Assembly: GCA_947646655.1 (NCBI GenBank)
Contig: CANSHI010000010.1
Coordinates: forward strand, 1-54,249
From: an uncultured bacterium
GTDB lineage: Bacteria > Bacillota_I > Bacilli_A > RF39 > UBA660
Length of the DNA stretch: 54,249 bases
Direction of reading: 5' to 3'
The notes below the pieces were generated by a model. That model made no database searches. It had not been told where the DNA came from and worked only from the letters and a program-made list of their open reading frames with translations. Position numbers and translations under genes: made by a program. Positions 24,172 through 33,136 of this stretch are shown piece by piece (positions within the stretch are counted from its first letter, which is position 1; each line of letters starts with the position of its first letter).

Positions 24172-24594
24172 CTATTTTAAAATTATTCTTTTTTTCTTAT
24201 ATTGAGGTTTTATTAACATGCCACCCTTTATATTTCTATCGTTTCTATGTTCATGTTCAAAATAAAGCAGAAGATCCCTGATCCTTTTTAAGTTTTCAAT
24301 TTTTAATTCTAAATTGATATTTTCATCAATCATTTCACTTGTTAATGCAAAAAAGATTTCAGGATCATAATGTTCAATAATATGAAGATATTCATGGGAA
24401 ATTCTTGCTAATATAGCACCATTCCAAATAGTATATCCATCTGCTTCGATGCCTACTTTTTCACAGTTTCGTCTTGGAACGACTAGGTGATGATATGTAA
24501 GTTCTGATAAATTATGAAATGTATAACCTAAAAAGTCATATCGTAATTTGTCTATTTTATATAGTTTAATCATCTGTTCAGTTATTTTTCTCAT
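24172..24594 (-). CDS. HNH-like protein
   Basis: This 140-aa basic protein has the spacing of an HNH/beta-beta-alpha nuclease core: LTYHHLVVPRRN (His), YTIWNGAILARIS (Asn) and HEYLHIIEHYD (His). Such cores bind a metal and cut DNA or RNA, but many small stand-alone members have no known role. It ends in a Lys-rich tail. It lies 53 bp after an XRE regulator on the same strand; together they may be a two-gene unit. The assignment is by motif only. Confidence 0.6.
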   Translation of the reverse strand: MRKITEQMIKLYKIDKLRYDFLGYTFHNLSELTYHHLVVPRRNCEKVGIEADGYTIWNGAILARISHEYLHIIEHYDPEIFFALTSEMIDENINLELKIENLKRIRDLLLYFEHEHRNDRNIKGGMLIKPQYKKKRIILK

Positions 24595-24647
24595 ATTGTG
24601 ACCCCCTAGTATAAATTATTCAAAGCAACTAGTTTTTAGATTTGTGT

Positions 24648-24920
24648 TTATAGATCTTTTTTATCGTTTTCTGTTGGTGGAATGTACGTCATTATGTCTT
24701 CCAATTTACAATCAAGAATGTAGCATATTTTAGCTAAGATATCTCTGTCAAATCTTGTAATGTCATCATTAGTATATCTTTCAATTACTTGATGGTGAAG
24801 ACCAGTTCTCTTAACCATTTGGCTTTTAGAGAGGTTTCTTTTCTTCATCAATGTTTTTATATTATATCTAATGTGACCATAATCTACATATGTTATGATA
24901 CTGTCAAAATTTTTTCTCAT
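24648..24920 (-). CDS. XRE-family (Cro/CI-like) DNA-binding protein
   Basis: This 90-aa protein contains a helix-turn-helix at about residues 19-75: IKTLMKKRNLSKSQMVKRTG, then HHQVIERYTN, then DILAKICYILDCKLEDIMTY. This is the compact XRE form often found as a single-domain regulator. It may control itself and the HNH-like gene downstream. It shows no signs of phage origin beyond the family. Confidence 0.85.
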   Translation of the reverse strand: MRKNFDSIITYVDYGHIRYNIKTLMKKRNLSKSQMVKRTGLHHQVIERYTNDDITRFDRDILAKICYILDCKLEDIMTYIPPTENDKKDL

Positions 24921-25057
24921 TAATTCACTCCTCCGTTACTATTATAGTGTAACATTTATGCGGAATAATTAAGAGATGCATAAATATTCTGAATATATAT
25001 TCCAATATGTTAGTAAAATATTGTTTTTTGTATTAAAAAAATATTTTTTACTAAATA

Positions 25058-25077
25058 AAAAACCCGTAATTCGGGCA
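25058..25077 (-). terminator. terminator of the four-tRNA array
   Basis: Minus strand CCCG-AATTA-CGGG followed by TTTTTT, twelve bases past tRNA-Phe. Confidence 0.85.
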
Positions 25078-25089
25078 AACATTCTATTA

Positions 25090-25165
<76 letters not shown>

Positions 25166-25172
25166 AAAAAAA

Positions 25173-25249
25173 TGGCGGTTCGTACGGGATTTGAACCCGT
25201 GATCTCCTGCGTGACAGGCAGGCGTGATAGACCACTACACTAACGAACC
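25173..25249 (-). tRNA. tRNA-Asp(GTC)
   Basis: Acceptor GGTTCGT / ACGAACC, anticodon arm CCTGC-CTGTCAC-GCAGG giving GTC, G73 discriminator, CCA encoded. Confidence 0.95.
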
Positions 25250-25253
25250 ATTT

Positions 25254-25328
25254 TGGTTGCGGGAGAAGGATTTGAACCTACGACCTCTGGGTTATGAGCC
25301 CAGCGAGCTACCGCTGCTCCATCCCGCG
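25254..25328 (-). tRNA. initiator tRNA-fMet(CAT)
   Basis: Anticodon arm CTGGG-CTCATAA-CCCAG gives CAT, with the three G-C pairs of initiators, and the first pair is an unpaired C1/A72. Both are marks of the formylated initiator. CCA is encoded. Confidence 0.95.
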
Positions 25329-25349
25329 ATAAATAATAAATAATTAAAT

Positions 25350-25440
25350 TGGCGGAGAAAGAGGGATTCGAACCCCCGCGCCGTTTCCGACCTCCTGGTT
25401 TTCAAGACCAGTCCCTTCAGCCAGACTTGGGTATTTCTCC
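25350..25440 (-). tRNA. tRNA-Ser(TGA)
   Basis: 91 nt with the long variable arm of tRNA-Ser; acceptor GGAGAAA / TTTCTCC, anticodon arm CTGGT-CTTGAAA-ACCAG giving TGA; G73 and CCA encoded. It is first in the array. Confidence 0.95.
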
Positions 25441-25463
25441 ATAGTTTCCCAAGCGACAACCTG

Positions 25464-25493
25464 ATTATAACATACTTTTTTTTGTGGTGTCAA
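25464..25493 (-). promoter_or_regulatory. promoter of the tRNA-Ser-fMet-Asp-Phe array
   Basis: Minus strand TTGACA, 18-bp spacer, TATAAT, with the -10 ending 23 bp before tRNA-Ser. Confidence 0.8.
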
Positions 25494-25554
25494 TAACTAT
25501 TTTAATATTATGCGATTATTTTAGCAATAATTCTTCGTATTTAATAGAAAAAAA

Positions 25555-25582
25555 TTGACTTTTTAAAAAAAATGTGTATAAT
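25555..25582 (+). promoter_or_regulatory. promoter of the 25616 gene
   Basis: TTGACT, 16-bp spacer, TATAAT, 33 bp before the start codon; divergent from the tRNA promoter. Confidence 0.75.
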
Positions 25583-25615
25583 ATATGGCGAAATTGAAAA
25601 AGGGGGATTTTTGAT

Positions 25616-27505
25616 ATGAAAATCGAAAAGAATATTGTAGAAAAACTTATGTTTATGTTGGACTTGGAAGATAACAAAAGTTTTAATGTAAACTTATATA
25701 AGTATTTAGATGCTGCTTCTACTGAAGTAGAAATGGATGAAAGCAGAAATGTTTTATTTGGCATTATAGCATCTAAGTTATATAGTGATTATTATAACAT
25801 TATTAGAGAACAGCAAAATGGTGAGAAACTTTTAAATACTATAGCAGGACTAGGTAATGTTTCTATAAGTGATAAACAATTCAATGACTTAATGAAACAG
25901 ATTGAGGTTATGTTAAAACCGTTAGTTAGAAACAAGTTTAGTGCTAATTTAGATGTGACTGAGCTTAAAAACATTGCTCAGGAAGTAGGATGTACTTCTG
26001 CAAAAATGTATTTAGAAGAATATGAAAATACACTTAATACAAATAAGATAGTATCCGCTTTAGAGGAAATTATTTATACAGTTCGTACTAAGGCAGCGCT
26101 AGCTAACAAAGAAAGAAAAATTAATAAACATACACAAGTTTATATTGATGGAATGTCCAGTTTGTATCGTAGCATTAAAGAATATTTTGAATTAGGTTCT
26201 AAAGAAAAAGCCGAAAAAGGAGTCAAAGAAATTGCTAAACTTACTCATAAAGCTTATGAATCTATAAATAAGCCTAATTTCTTTGGTAAAGATAAAGAAA
26301 CAAATGAGGATAAAGATAAAAATACTAAAAATGGCAAAAAAAATAAACTTTCTGTTAAAATTACAGATGCTCTTTCTACTTATGTAAGTGATAAAAAGAA
26401 TAAGCTTTCTAATTTTAAACTAAATAGAAAACCTAAAAAAGGTAAACTTAATAAATCATTAATAAGTATGAGTGTAGCTTTGGTTATATTAATTGTTGGA
26501 ACTACTGTTTATGGTGTTGTCAAAAACTCTAAAAATAATGGCGATACTAAAAAGCCTATTTCAAGTGGTAATTTTGACGAAATAGATACAAGAGATTTAT
26601 TATTTAATATAAAAAATGGATTTATCGATGCTGAACGCTTAAAAGATAAAGTCTTAGTGGATCTTGCTTTAAAAGAAGCAAAAAGTAAGGAAGAAAGTAG
26701 TGTTGCTGATGAAAATACTGCAGAAACAAATGCTACAGCGGATCCTACTGCTACTCCTGTGCCAACTAGTGTACCTGAAGCTTCGGCTCCATCTAATGCA
26801 CCTATTCAAACATCTGCTCCAACTCCTATAATTACACCTGAAGCGATTTCAACTCCAAAACCTGTTGTTACACCTGAACCAACTCCTGAGATTGACCCTT
26901 ATGAAGCGAAGGTTAGTGAAGCTGCAAACATAGTATATAATAACTTTTCGATGTTTACTGGTTATGGATATGATGATATTGCAGATGCTATTAGAGTAAT
27001 CAATGGTTTAGAATCTTCTATGAGTATTGATACTGCGGATGCAATAATATGTGATGTTTTAAATGTTGCAAGTGTTCCAGGAGTAAACAATGCTTTAAAC
27101 GGAGAACAGTTATATGGTACTAATGCAGTCAACCTAAGTAGCATTCTTATCTTTAACCAAGAAGGTAAATCGGCAGTTTCTTCAATGGAATTAAATTTAA
27201 ATGGAGCTTTGACTGATTTAAATAATTTGGCTATTTATGGAGAAAGAGCGATCATAGAAGAGGCAATCATTAAAAATAATGGCGTATCAGGTGGAGTTGG
27301 AATTAATACTGGAGATCCAGCTGCTAGACTACTATGGGCACGTTTAGCTATATATACTAATGCGATTGTAAATACTTTAGGAAGTGATTACGCTGTTTAT
27401 ATGGATGGTGTAGAGTATACCGTTAGTGATATCAACGATTCTAGTTTATACGAAGCTATGGCAGCTAGTGCTAAACAAGAATTAAGTAATCAAAAAACTA
27501 GATAA
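25616..27505 (+). CDS. membrane protein with helical cytoplasmic and Pro/Thr-linked outer domains, function unknown
   Basis: This 629-aa protein has a strong GGGGG ribosome site. Residues 1-220 are charged and helical; a Lys-rich stretch follows (220-275); one membrane segment lies at about 280-302 (LISMSVALVILIVGTTVYGV); then comes an outer region with a Pro/Thr/Ala linker (375-432, PTPVPTSVPEASAP type) and a helical C-terminal domain (432-629, NIVYNNFSMFTGYGYDDIAD). With Lys inside and no signal peptide this is a type II (N-in) membrane protein. I recognise no family. It is followed after 17 bp by a second single-span protein, so the two probably form a complex or pathway at the cell surface. 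Confidence 0.8.
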   Translation: MKIEKNIVEKLMFMLDLEDNKSFNVNLYKYLDAASTEVEMDESRNVLFGIIASKLYSDYYNIIREQQNGEKLLNTIAGLGNVSISDKQFNDLMKQIEVMLKPLVRNKFSANLDVTELKNIAQEVGCTSAKMYLEEYENTLNTNKIVSALEEIIYTVRTKAALANKERKINKHTQVYIDGMSSLYRSIKEYFELGSKEKAEKGVKEIAKLTHKAYESINKPNFFGKDKETNEDKDKNTKNGKKNKLSVKITDALSTYVSDKKNKLSNFKLNRKPKKGKLNKSLISMSVALVILIVGTTVYGVVKNSKNNGDTKKPISSGNFDEIDTRDLLFNIKNGFIDAERLKDKVLVDLALKEAKSKEESSVADENTAETNATADPTATPVPTSVPEASAPSNAPIQTSAPTPIITPEAISTPKPVVTPEPTPEIDPYEAKVSEAANIVYNNFSMFTGYGYDDIADAIRVINGLESSMSIDTADAIICDVLNVASVPGVNNALNGEQLYGTNAVNLSSILIFNQEGKSAVSSMELNLNGALTDLNNLAIYGERAIIEEAIIKNNGVSGGVGINTGDPAARLLWARLAIYTNAIVNTLGSDYAVYMDGVEYTVSDINDSSLYEAMAASAKQELSNQKTR

Positions 27506-27522
27506 AATAGGAGGTAAAAAAT

Positions 27523-28665
27523 ATGTATGAGTCTAATGAAAATAAAATAGAATGGGGACCTATTCTAAAAAAAGCTGGTATTTTTGCAGGTATTTTAGTT
27601 ATCACTGTTATTATAATTCTTTTAGTAGGAAAATGTACAAAAAAAGACAATAATAAACCTGTGACTGATGAAACACCAGTTACTCTTTCTAAACAATTAG
27701 ACAGTTTTGAAGAGGCATTATTAAAGTACTTGAATAAAGATAATTTACCAAAAGAGATAAATAGTTCAAAAACAGTAAGACTTAAGCTTTTAGAAGATAA
27801 GGACTTAATTACTAAATTGGTCGACAATGAAGAAAATACTTGTGATTCAAATGAAAGCTTTGCAGAAATAACTAAATTTGAAAATAATTATGCTGTTAAT
27901 ATTTCTTTAAATTGTGGATCTAATAGGGAAAATAGATTGATTTATGTTGGATGCTTTAGCGAATGTAATGGTGGCGTTTGTAAAGGAACTGCGGAATCTG
28001 AGGCTGGTATTTGTGGAGAAGTAGCAACTGATGATGATAATTCTAGTACATCTAGTGGTAATAATACAGATACAAAGCCAGAGACAAATAAGCCTTCTAA
28101 TAATACAACAAATACTAAACCTAATACGAGTACGACAAAACCAAACAATAATCAATCTTCTAGTAAGCCTAATAACACTACAAAGCCTACTACACCTAGT
28201 AAACCTAGTGATTCTAATTCAAGTTCAAATAATAATAACAACAATACTGGTAATAACAATAATAAAGTAGAACCATTATATGAGTATAAAAAATGTAGCA
28301 TAAATTATTCTTGTAAAGAGGTAGGCGGTACTTTAAATAGTGATAATAAATGTGTCATTAATGAAAAATATTCTGATTATGCGACTTTACTATCTAGAAC
28401 TGTACGCAGTCAGAAACCTAATTTACATGAGTACAACCAATCTAATAGAAATTTCATCTATATTGGATATCGTAATGGTTCTTACGAATACACTGAATAT
28501 TATTGTGAAAATCAAGGATACTCAGTTGATTTAAATAAAAAAAGATGTTATGGATATATTTACAAAGATGTATTAAAGCCTGCAAAGGAAACAGAATCTT
28601 GTAGATATACTTGGAGTTATTCAACTAATTTAGATGGTTGGGTTAAAACAGGTAGAACTCAATAA
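27523..28665 (+). CDS. single-span surface protein with Asn/Thr/Ser linker and Cys-containing C-terminal domain
   Basis: This 380-aa protein follows AGGAGG. The order is: short N-terminus (MYESNENKIEWGPILKKAG), membrane segment (about 16-36), a first outer domain with four Cys-containing motifs (ENTCDSNES, LNCGSN, CFSECNGGVCKG), a low-complexity Asn/Thr/Ser/Lys/Pro linker (173-250), and a second domain with paired Cys (YKKCSINYSCKEVGG, NKCVIN, YYCENQGY, KKRCYGYIY, ESCRYTW). The even number of exported Cys suggests disulfides. No family is known to me. It lies in an operon with the preceding membrane protein and ends with a good terminator. Confidence 0.8.
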   Translation: MYESNENKIEWGPILKKAGIFAGILVITVIIILLVGKCTKKDNNKPVTDETPVTLSKQLDSFEEALLKYLNKDNLPKEINSSKTVRLKLLEDKDLITKLVDNEENTCDSNESFAEITKFENNYAVNISLNCGSNRENRLIYVGCFSECNGGVCKGTAESEAGICGEVATDDDNSSTSSGNNTDTKPETNKPSNNTTNTKPNTSTTKPNNNQSSSKPNNTTKPTTPSKPSDSNSSSNNNNNNTGNNNNKVEPLYEYKKCSINYSCKEVGGTLNSDNKCVINEKYSDYATLLSRTVRSQKPNLHEYNQSNRNFIYIGYRNGSYEYTEYYCENQGYSVDLNKKRCYGYIYKDVLKPAKETESCRYTWSYSTNLDGWVKTGRTQ

Positions 28666-28697
28666 AAAAAGTTTCAATGATATGAAACTTTTTTTTG
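28665..28697 (+). terminator. terminator of the two-gene surface-protein operon
   Basis: AAAAAAAGTTTCA / TGAAACTTTTTTTT perfect stem with T-run. Confidence 0.9.
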
Positions 28698-28726
28698 CAT
28701 AAAATTATTATAGTTAGGTGAATGCC

Positions 28727-29059
28727 ATGAAAGAATTTCCTCCTAATATTAATCCTGAAATATTTACAATCAGTGGAATTATTGTAGGTTTAATACTTGA
28801 AGACGATTATACAGCTGATGAGTTAAATTCAATTGGCAACTGGTTAATTTTAGTTGGACAGATCGTTTTAACGACTGCAGCGCAACAACAAATGATCAAT
28901 AATAGATATCAAGGTAATTCTGGTAGTAGAATTAAGTCTAATGCCCATGATCACTCGCAAATGAACCCTGTTTTAGGAAAAAAGTCAGATATAGATAATC
29001 TAGCAAGAAGAGTCTCAGAATTAGAAAATTTGTTAAGAAATCAAAATTTGAACAAATAA
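28727..29059 (+). CDS. small conserved-looking hypothetical protein
   Basis: I start at ATG 28727, six bases after TAGGTG (the GTG nine bases earlier is inside that ribosome site); 110 aa. Two weakly hydrophobic segments (FTISGIIVGLILEDDY and IGNWLILVGQIVLTTAA) are followed by an Asn/Gln/Ser-rich region and a C-terminal coiled-coil helix (DNLARRVSELENLL). It converges on spo0A. The function is unknown; a peripheral membrane association is possible. Confidence 0.65.
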   Translation: MKEFPPNINPEIFTISGIIVGLILEDDYTADELNSIGNWLILVGQIVLTTAAQQQMINNRYQGNSGSRIKSNAHDHSQMNPVLGKKSDIDNLARRVSELENLLRNQNLNK

Positions 29060-29077
29060 CCACTAAAAAAGAGACAT

Positions 29078-29839
29078 TTATTGTCTCATTAAAGCATTTA
29101 ATTCTAACTGTAATTTATCAGCTACAGTTGCTATAAACTCTGAATTAGTGGGTTTTGCTCGATCATAGTCGACACTGTGTCCAAACAGTTCTTCCATGTA
29201 ATCGTAGTCGCCTCTGTTCCAACTTACCTCTATAGCATGTCTGATTGCACGTTCTACTCTTGAAGAAGTAGTTTTATATTTTTCCGCTACAGTCGGATAA
29301 AGCTCTTTTGTTATCCCGCCAATTATAAATGGGTTTTTATAAATCAATATTATACTTTCTCTTATATATTGATATCCTTTAATATGTGATGGGATTCCTA
29401 GAGAATGTAACATTTTGCTGATTCTTGATTCTAATTTTCCATCTAAAAGTGTGTTTCTTTTATTATTGAATAGATCATCAATAATATTTTCTAGAGCTTC
29501 CATTTTATATGGTTTTAGGAAAACATATCCGACATTGTAATTGTCTATGTTATTAAATATGATGGGATTTTTAACTGTAGAAGTTAAGATTATTTTGAAC
29601 TTTGCTCCTACTTTGTTAAACTCTTCTAAAAGAGCTAAGCCATCTTTTCCTGGTAATAAAGTATCCATTATGACTAAGTCTATTGAATTTAAGTTATCAA
29701 GGGCTAGTTGTAAACCAGTATTACCATCTAAGCCTATGTGGGTTACTTCAATACTACTTGAACTGCTAAAATACTTCCTAAAGTTTTGAATTAGTACTTC
29801 ATCGTCATCTATTAATAACGTGCGTATTTTATTATTCAT
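29078..29839 (-). CDS. spo0A: Spo0A sporulation master response regulator
   Basis: The start is put at 29839 because GAAGGAG then stands six bases upstream; the ATG two codons earlier touches it. The product is 253 aa. The receiver domain shows LLIDDDEVL, the phospho-acceptor Asp in VIMDTLLPG (about residue 59), LTSTVK (Thr switch) and FLKPY (Lys). The C-terminal DNA-binding domain is unmistakable: LGIPSHIKGYQYIRESI, then KYKTTSSRVERAIRHAIEVS. Phosphorylated Spo0A binds 0A boxes and starts sporulation. An exact TGTCGAA lies in its own upstream region, so self-regulation is likely. Confidence 0.96.
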   Translation of the reverse strand: MNNKIRTLLIDDDEVLIQNFRKYFSSSSSIEVTHIGLDGNTGLQLALDNLNSIDLVIMDTLLPGKDGLALLEEFNKVGAKFKIILTSTVKNPIIFNNIDNYNVGYVFLKPYKMEALENIIDDLFNNKRNTLLDGKLESRISKMLHSLGIPSHIKGYQYIRESIILIYKNPFIIGGITKELYPTVAEKYKTTSSRVERAIRHAIEVSWNRGDYDYMEELFGHSVDYDRAKPTNSEFIATVADKLQLELNALMRQ

Positions 29840-29884
29840 AAGCATCTCCTTCTTTTACCACGCACATTTATTATAATATGTAAT

Positions 29885-29915
29885 ACGACAAAATACCAGG
29901 GAATGTTTTGTCGAA
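29885..29915. promoter_or_regulatory. 0A boxes upstream of spo0A
   Basis: TGTCGAA at 29909-29915 (plus strand) matches the core Spo0A box exactly. The inverted near-match CGACAAA (29886-29892) and a weaker TTGTCAAA at 29928-29935 flank it. The sites lie 46-96 bp before the spo0A start. Confidence 0.6.
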
Positions 29916-29977
29916 TATTGTAAAGAATTGTCAAATTGTGATACTTTTCACATAAAATGTAAACATAAAATGTACAA

Positions 29978-30003
29978 AAAAAGAATCTTGTGGGATTCTT
30001 TAT
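29978..30003 (-). terminator. terminator of mraY
   Basis: Minus strand AAGAATC-CCACAA-GATTCTT followed by TTTTTG, overlapping the mraY stop. Confidence 0.85.
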
Positions 30004-31001
30004 AACCATACACCATATATTATTCCTAGCATAGCGAGTAAAAATCCGATGGACCAAAACAGTTTGACAATGTCGGTTTCTTCCCAGCCCAATTCTTCAA
30101 AATGGTGATGCAGTGGTGCTCTTTTAAATATTCTTTTATTAAATTTGCGTATTGAGATAATTTGAATTAAGCTACTAAGAGTTTCTATTACAAATACTCC
30201 TCCTACTAGGATAAGAGAAAATTCATGTCTAGTTAATACTGATAAGGTAGCAAGAGCACCACCTAATGCTAAAGAGCCTGTGTCACCCATAAATATTTTA
30301 GCAGGATGAGAATTAAATACTAAGAATCCAGCTAGTGATCCGATTAGAAGAAAACAGAAAATAGCAAGTTCTTGATAACCTTCGAGCCATGTCGTGTTCC
30401 AAGCTATGAGTCCGAATGCCGCGAAGGCGAATATCGACAGACCTGATGCCAAGCCGTCTAACCCATCAGTAATATTTACAGCATTTGTAGTAGCTACTAA
30501 GACTAATAAAATGAACAATCCATAAGCCCAGCCCATCGGAAAATTCCAACCGAATAAGCTCAATGTTAAATCCCCTGTTCCGCCATAGCTTCTATAAATA
30601 AAGAAGAAAACTACGGCGATTAAAATTTGTAAAACAAATTTTTGCCACGATTTAAGTCCTTCGTTGCCACTAATGGTTTTTCGTTTAGTTTTTAAATAAT
30701 CATCGAGAAAGCCCAAAGCGGCGTAACTCAAGAATACGAATACAAGAATGACTAAATTATGGTTTATGGAAATACTTTTCTTTAAATAAAGCATGATCAA
30801 GGCGATTATAGTCGGTATAATAAATATTAAACCTCCTATAGTAGAAGTACCTTGTTTCTTTTGATGTCTTTCATTTACAAATGTGTTTATTTTTTGGCTG
30901 AAATGAGCCTTTTTTACCAATGGTAATATTATGAATCCCGCTATGACTGAAAGGACAAAGCCTAACATAATAGCGAGAGTAGTTTTAGCTAAAATTAACA
31001 T
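30000..31001 (-). CDS. mraY: MraY, phospho-MurNAc-pentapeptide transferase
   Basis: I start at ATG 31001 (333 aa), four bases after GAGGTGGG. The protein is polytopic (about ten membrane segments) and has the family motifs KKQGTSTIGG, the Asp pair in FLDDYLK, NITDGLDGLASG, FMGDTGSLALGG and the HHHFEELGW loop. It transfers phospho-MurNAc-pentapeptide from UDP to undecaprenyl phosphate, forming lipid I, on the cytoplasmic face. It follows a division/sporulation-type PBP on the same strand, as in the mur-fts clusters of Bacilli, but ftsW and murD are not beside it. Confidence 0.96.
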   Translation of the reverse strand: MLILAKTTLAIMLGFVLSVIAGFIILPLVKKAHFSQKINTFVNERHQKKQGTSTIGGLIFIIPTIIALIMLYLKKSISINHNLVILVFVFLSYAALGFLDDYLKTKRKTISGNEGLKSWQKFVLQILIAVVFFFIYRSYGGTGDLTLSLFGWNFPMGWAYGLFILLVLVATTNAVNITDGLDGLASGLSIFAFAAFGLIAWNTTWLEGYQELAIFCFLLIGSLAGFLVFNSHPAKIFMGDTGSLALGGALATLSVLTRHEFSLILVGGVFVIETLSSLIQIISIRKFNKRIFKRAPLHHHFEELGWEETDIVKLFWSIGFLLAMLGIIYGVWL

Positions 31002-31167
31002 AATTCCCACCTCGTTATTTAATTATACATCTTATGCCACTTTAATTCTATGAAACTAGCTCAAATTTTACACCTCTTTAACGGTTTTATGTATAATTTT
31101 AAGTGTGTTCTTTTCTTTTTTATTATGAATATAAGATATATAATTATTAATAAATTAGTTAAATTTT

Positions 31168-33075
31168 TTATTTTGTTAACATCAGTTTGACCGTGCCACC
31201 CTTTTTAGCATAGTATCCAGGTTCGGGACTCATATAAAGGACAACATCTCCGTCACCTGAGTATTCGATTTTAAATTCTTTTAAAAGCTTTAGGGCATCA
31301 CTTTTGGACATGCCTATGACATCGGGTATTTTTACGTAGGAGTCTTCATACCAACGATATTCTTTTTCCATCCCTTCTAAATCCGGTTTTATGTCTAACA
31401 TTTCTATTGCACTTGTTAAAACATTTTTAGCGACTGGGGCTGATACTGTACCACCATATTGAGTTATCCCTTTTGGATTATTTATAGCAACATATACGAC
31501 AATTTTAGGATCATTAGCTGGCATGAATCCAATGAATGATACAATATAGTTTCCTGTTAAATATACTCCATTTTCAACTTTTTGGGCTGTACCTGTTTTT
31601 CCACCTACACGATAGTTTTCTATATAAGCGTTTCGACCACTTCCATTGGCTACAACACTTTCAAGTGCATAACGAACCATGCTACTCGTTTCTTTAGAGA
31701 TTACATTACTTAGAACTTGTTTTTTATTTTCAACGATAGTCGTATTCGTTTCAGGCTCACTTACTGTTTTAACTACATAAGGCTTTAAAAGTTCTCCACC
31801 ATTTACTGCTGCACTTACAGCACGTACTTGTTGTATAGGTGTAACACTTATACCTTGACCAAAGGCAGTAGTAGCAGTTTCAACAGGCCCCATTTTATTT
31901 AAAGAGAAAAGTATTCCTGTACTCTCACCATTTAAGTCGATACCTGTTTTTGTACCAAAGCCGAATTTATTAACATAATTATAAAGTCGTTCGGTTCCTA
32001 GTCTTTGTCCTAGTTCTACAAAACCTGGGTTGCAGGAATTTTCTACGACGTTTAAAAATGTTTGTGCACCGTGTCCACCTGCTTTCCAGCATTTAATACG
32101 GGCATTTTCGACGTGAACCGATCCTGAGTCATAAAAATGATCTTCAAAAAGATTTACTTCTTTTTCTTCAAGAGAAGCAGAAAGAGTTAATATTTTGAAA
32201 GTTGATCCAGGTTCATAAGTTTTCCAAATACCTAAGTTACGGTTTATCGTCTCAGTCGAATAATCTTTATAGTTATTGGGGTCAAAATCTGGTCTATTAG
32301 CTAATGCTAAAACTTCTCCAGTATTAGGATCCATAGCGAGTATTAAAGCATCTTCAGGGTTATACATATCGATAACATTGTCCAGTTCTTTTTCTACAGT
32401 TTGTTGTAAGTCGAGGTCTATTGTAAGAGTTAAATTCATACCACTTTGTGGAGCCATGTATACTTCTTCTAAATCGAGTCGATGACCTTTACCGTCAGAA
32501 AAATATTTAATAGCGCCGTCGACACCTGTTAAATATTTATCATAGTTGAGCTCTAATCCACTTAAACCTTGATTATCGATTCCAACATAGCCTAATGTGT
32601 GACTTAAAAGATTTCCATATGGATAATGTCTTTTTGATTCTTTGACGAGGTAGACACCATCATAATTGAGGCTATTTATTTTTTCAGCAGTCTCATAATC
32701 TAACTGTCTTCCCTCGGGGTGTACTCTTTCGATTGATGTTTTTTTGGAAGCGTGGGCAAGTATATCTTCATACTCAACATTTAAAATATTGCTAATATCT
32801 CTAGCAACTGCTTCTTTATCGACGATTTGATTAGGAATAAAAACTAGGCTTGTCGTCGTAATGTTGGTAGCAATTATTTTACCATTACGATCATATATAG
32901 TGCCTCGATCTGCTGTTATAGGTAAATTTCGGCTCCATAAGTTTGAGGCTAAGTTATTTAACTTTTTATATTGAATTACTTCAATGTAAAATACTTTGAT
33001 GATTACGGCAAGTAAAATAATCGTTACTGCTAAGAAAACTATTCTTGCTCGTGTGTAAATTTTATTCTTAAACAT
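31168..33075 (-). CDS. class B penicillin-binding protein with PASTA domain (FtsI/SpoVD type)
   Basis: This 635-aa protein has an N-terminal membrane anchor (about 10-30), a dimerisation domain starting with NLPITADRGTIYDRNGK, and a transpeptidase domain with GSTFK (nucleophile Ser), SCN and KTGTAQ. It ends in one PASTA domain (KIPDVIGMSKSDALKLLKEF). It cross-links peptidoglycan at the septum or spore cortex. One PASTA domain and the company of Spo0A and YunB favour SpoVD; if it is the only such gene it would serve as the division PBP. AAAGGTGA precedes the start. It lies upstream of mraY with a 166-bp gap. Confidence 0.93.
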   Translation of the reverse strand: MFKNKIYTRARIVFLAVTIILLAVIIKVFYIEVIQYKKLNNLASNLWSRNLPITADRGTIYDRNGKIIATNITTTSLVFIPNQIVDKEAVARDISNILNVEYEDILAHASKKTSIERVHPEGRQLDYETAEKINSLNYDGVYLVKESKRHYPYGNLLSHTLGYVGIDNQGLSGLELNYDKYLTGVDGAIKYFSDGKGHRLDLEEVYMAPQSGMNLTLTIDLDLQQTVEKELDNVIDMYNPEDALILAMDPNTGEVLALANRPDFDPNNYKDYSTETINRNLGIWKTYEPGSTFKILTLSASLEEKEVNLFEDHFYDSGSVHVENARIKCWKAGGHGAQTFLNVVENSCNPGFVELGQRLGTERLYNYVNKFGFGTKTGIDLNGESTGILFSLNKMGPVETATTAFGQGISVTPIQQVRAVSAAVNGGELLKPYVVKTVSEPETNTTIVENKKQVLSNVISKETSSMVRYALESVVANGSGRNAYIENYRVGGKTGTAQKVENGVYLTGNYIVSFIGFMPANDPKIVVYVAINNPKGITQYGGTVSAPVAKNVLTSAIEMLDIKPDLEGMEKEYRWYEDSYVKIPDVIGMSKSDALKLLKEFKIEYSGDGDVVLYMSPEPGYYAKKGGTVKLMLTK

Positions 33076-33111
33076 TAATTATTCACCTTTTTAATTTTAT
33101 GAGGAAAAATT

Positions 33112-33136
33112 AAAAAAAAGAAGCTTTTGGCTTGAA
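33112..33136 (-). terminator. terminator of the C39-like gene
   Basis: Minus strand AAGCC-AAAA-GGCTT-like stem (AAGCCAAAAGCTT) followed by CTTTTTTTT, next to the 33137 stop. Confidence 0.65.

Noticed and set aside
29836-30057. 73-aa ORF overlapping the mraY end and spo0A promoter
   Set aside because: Its frame is out of register with mraY and it covers the mraY terminator and 0A boxes.
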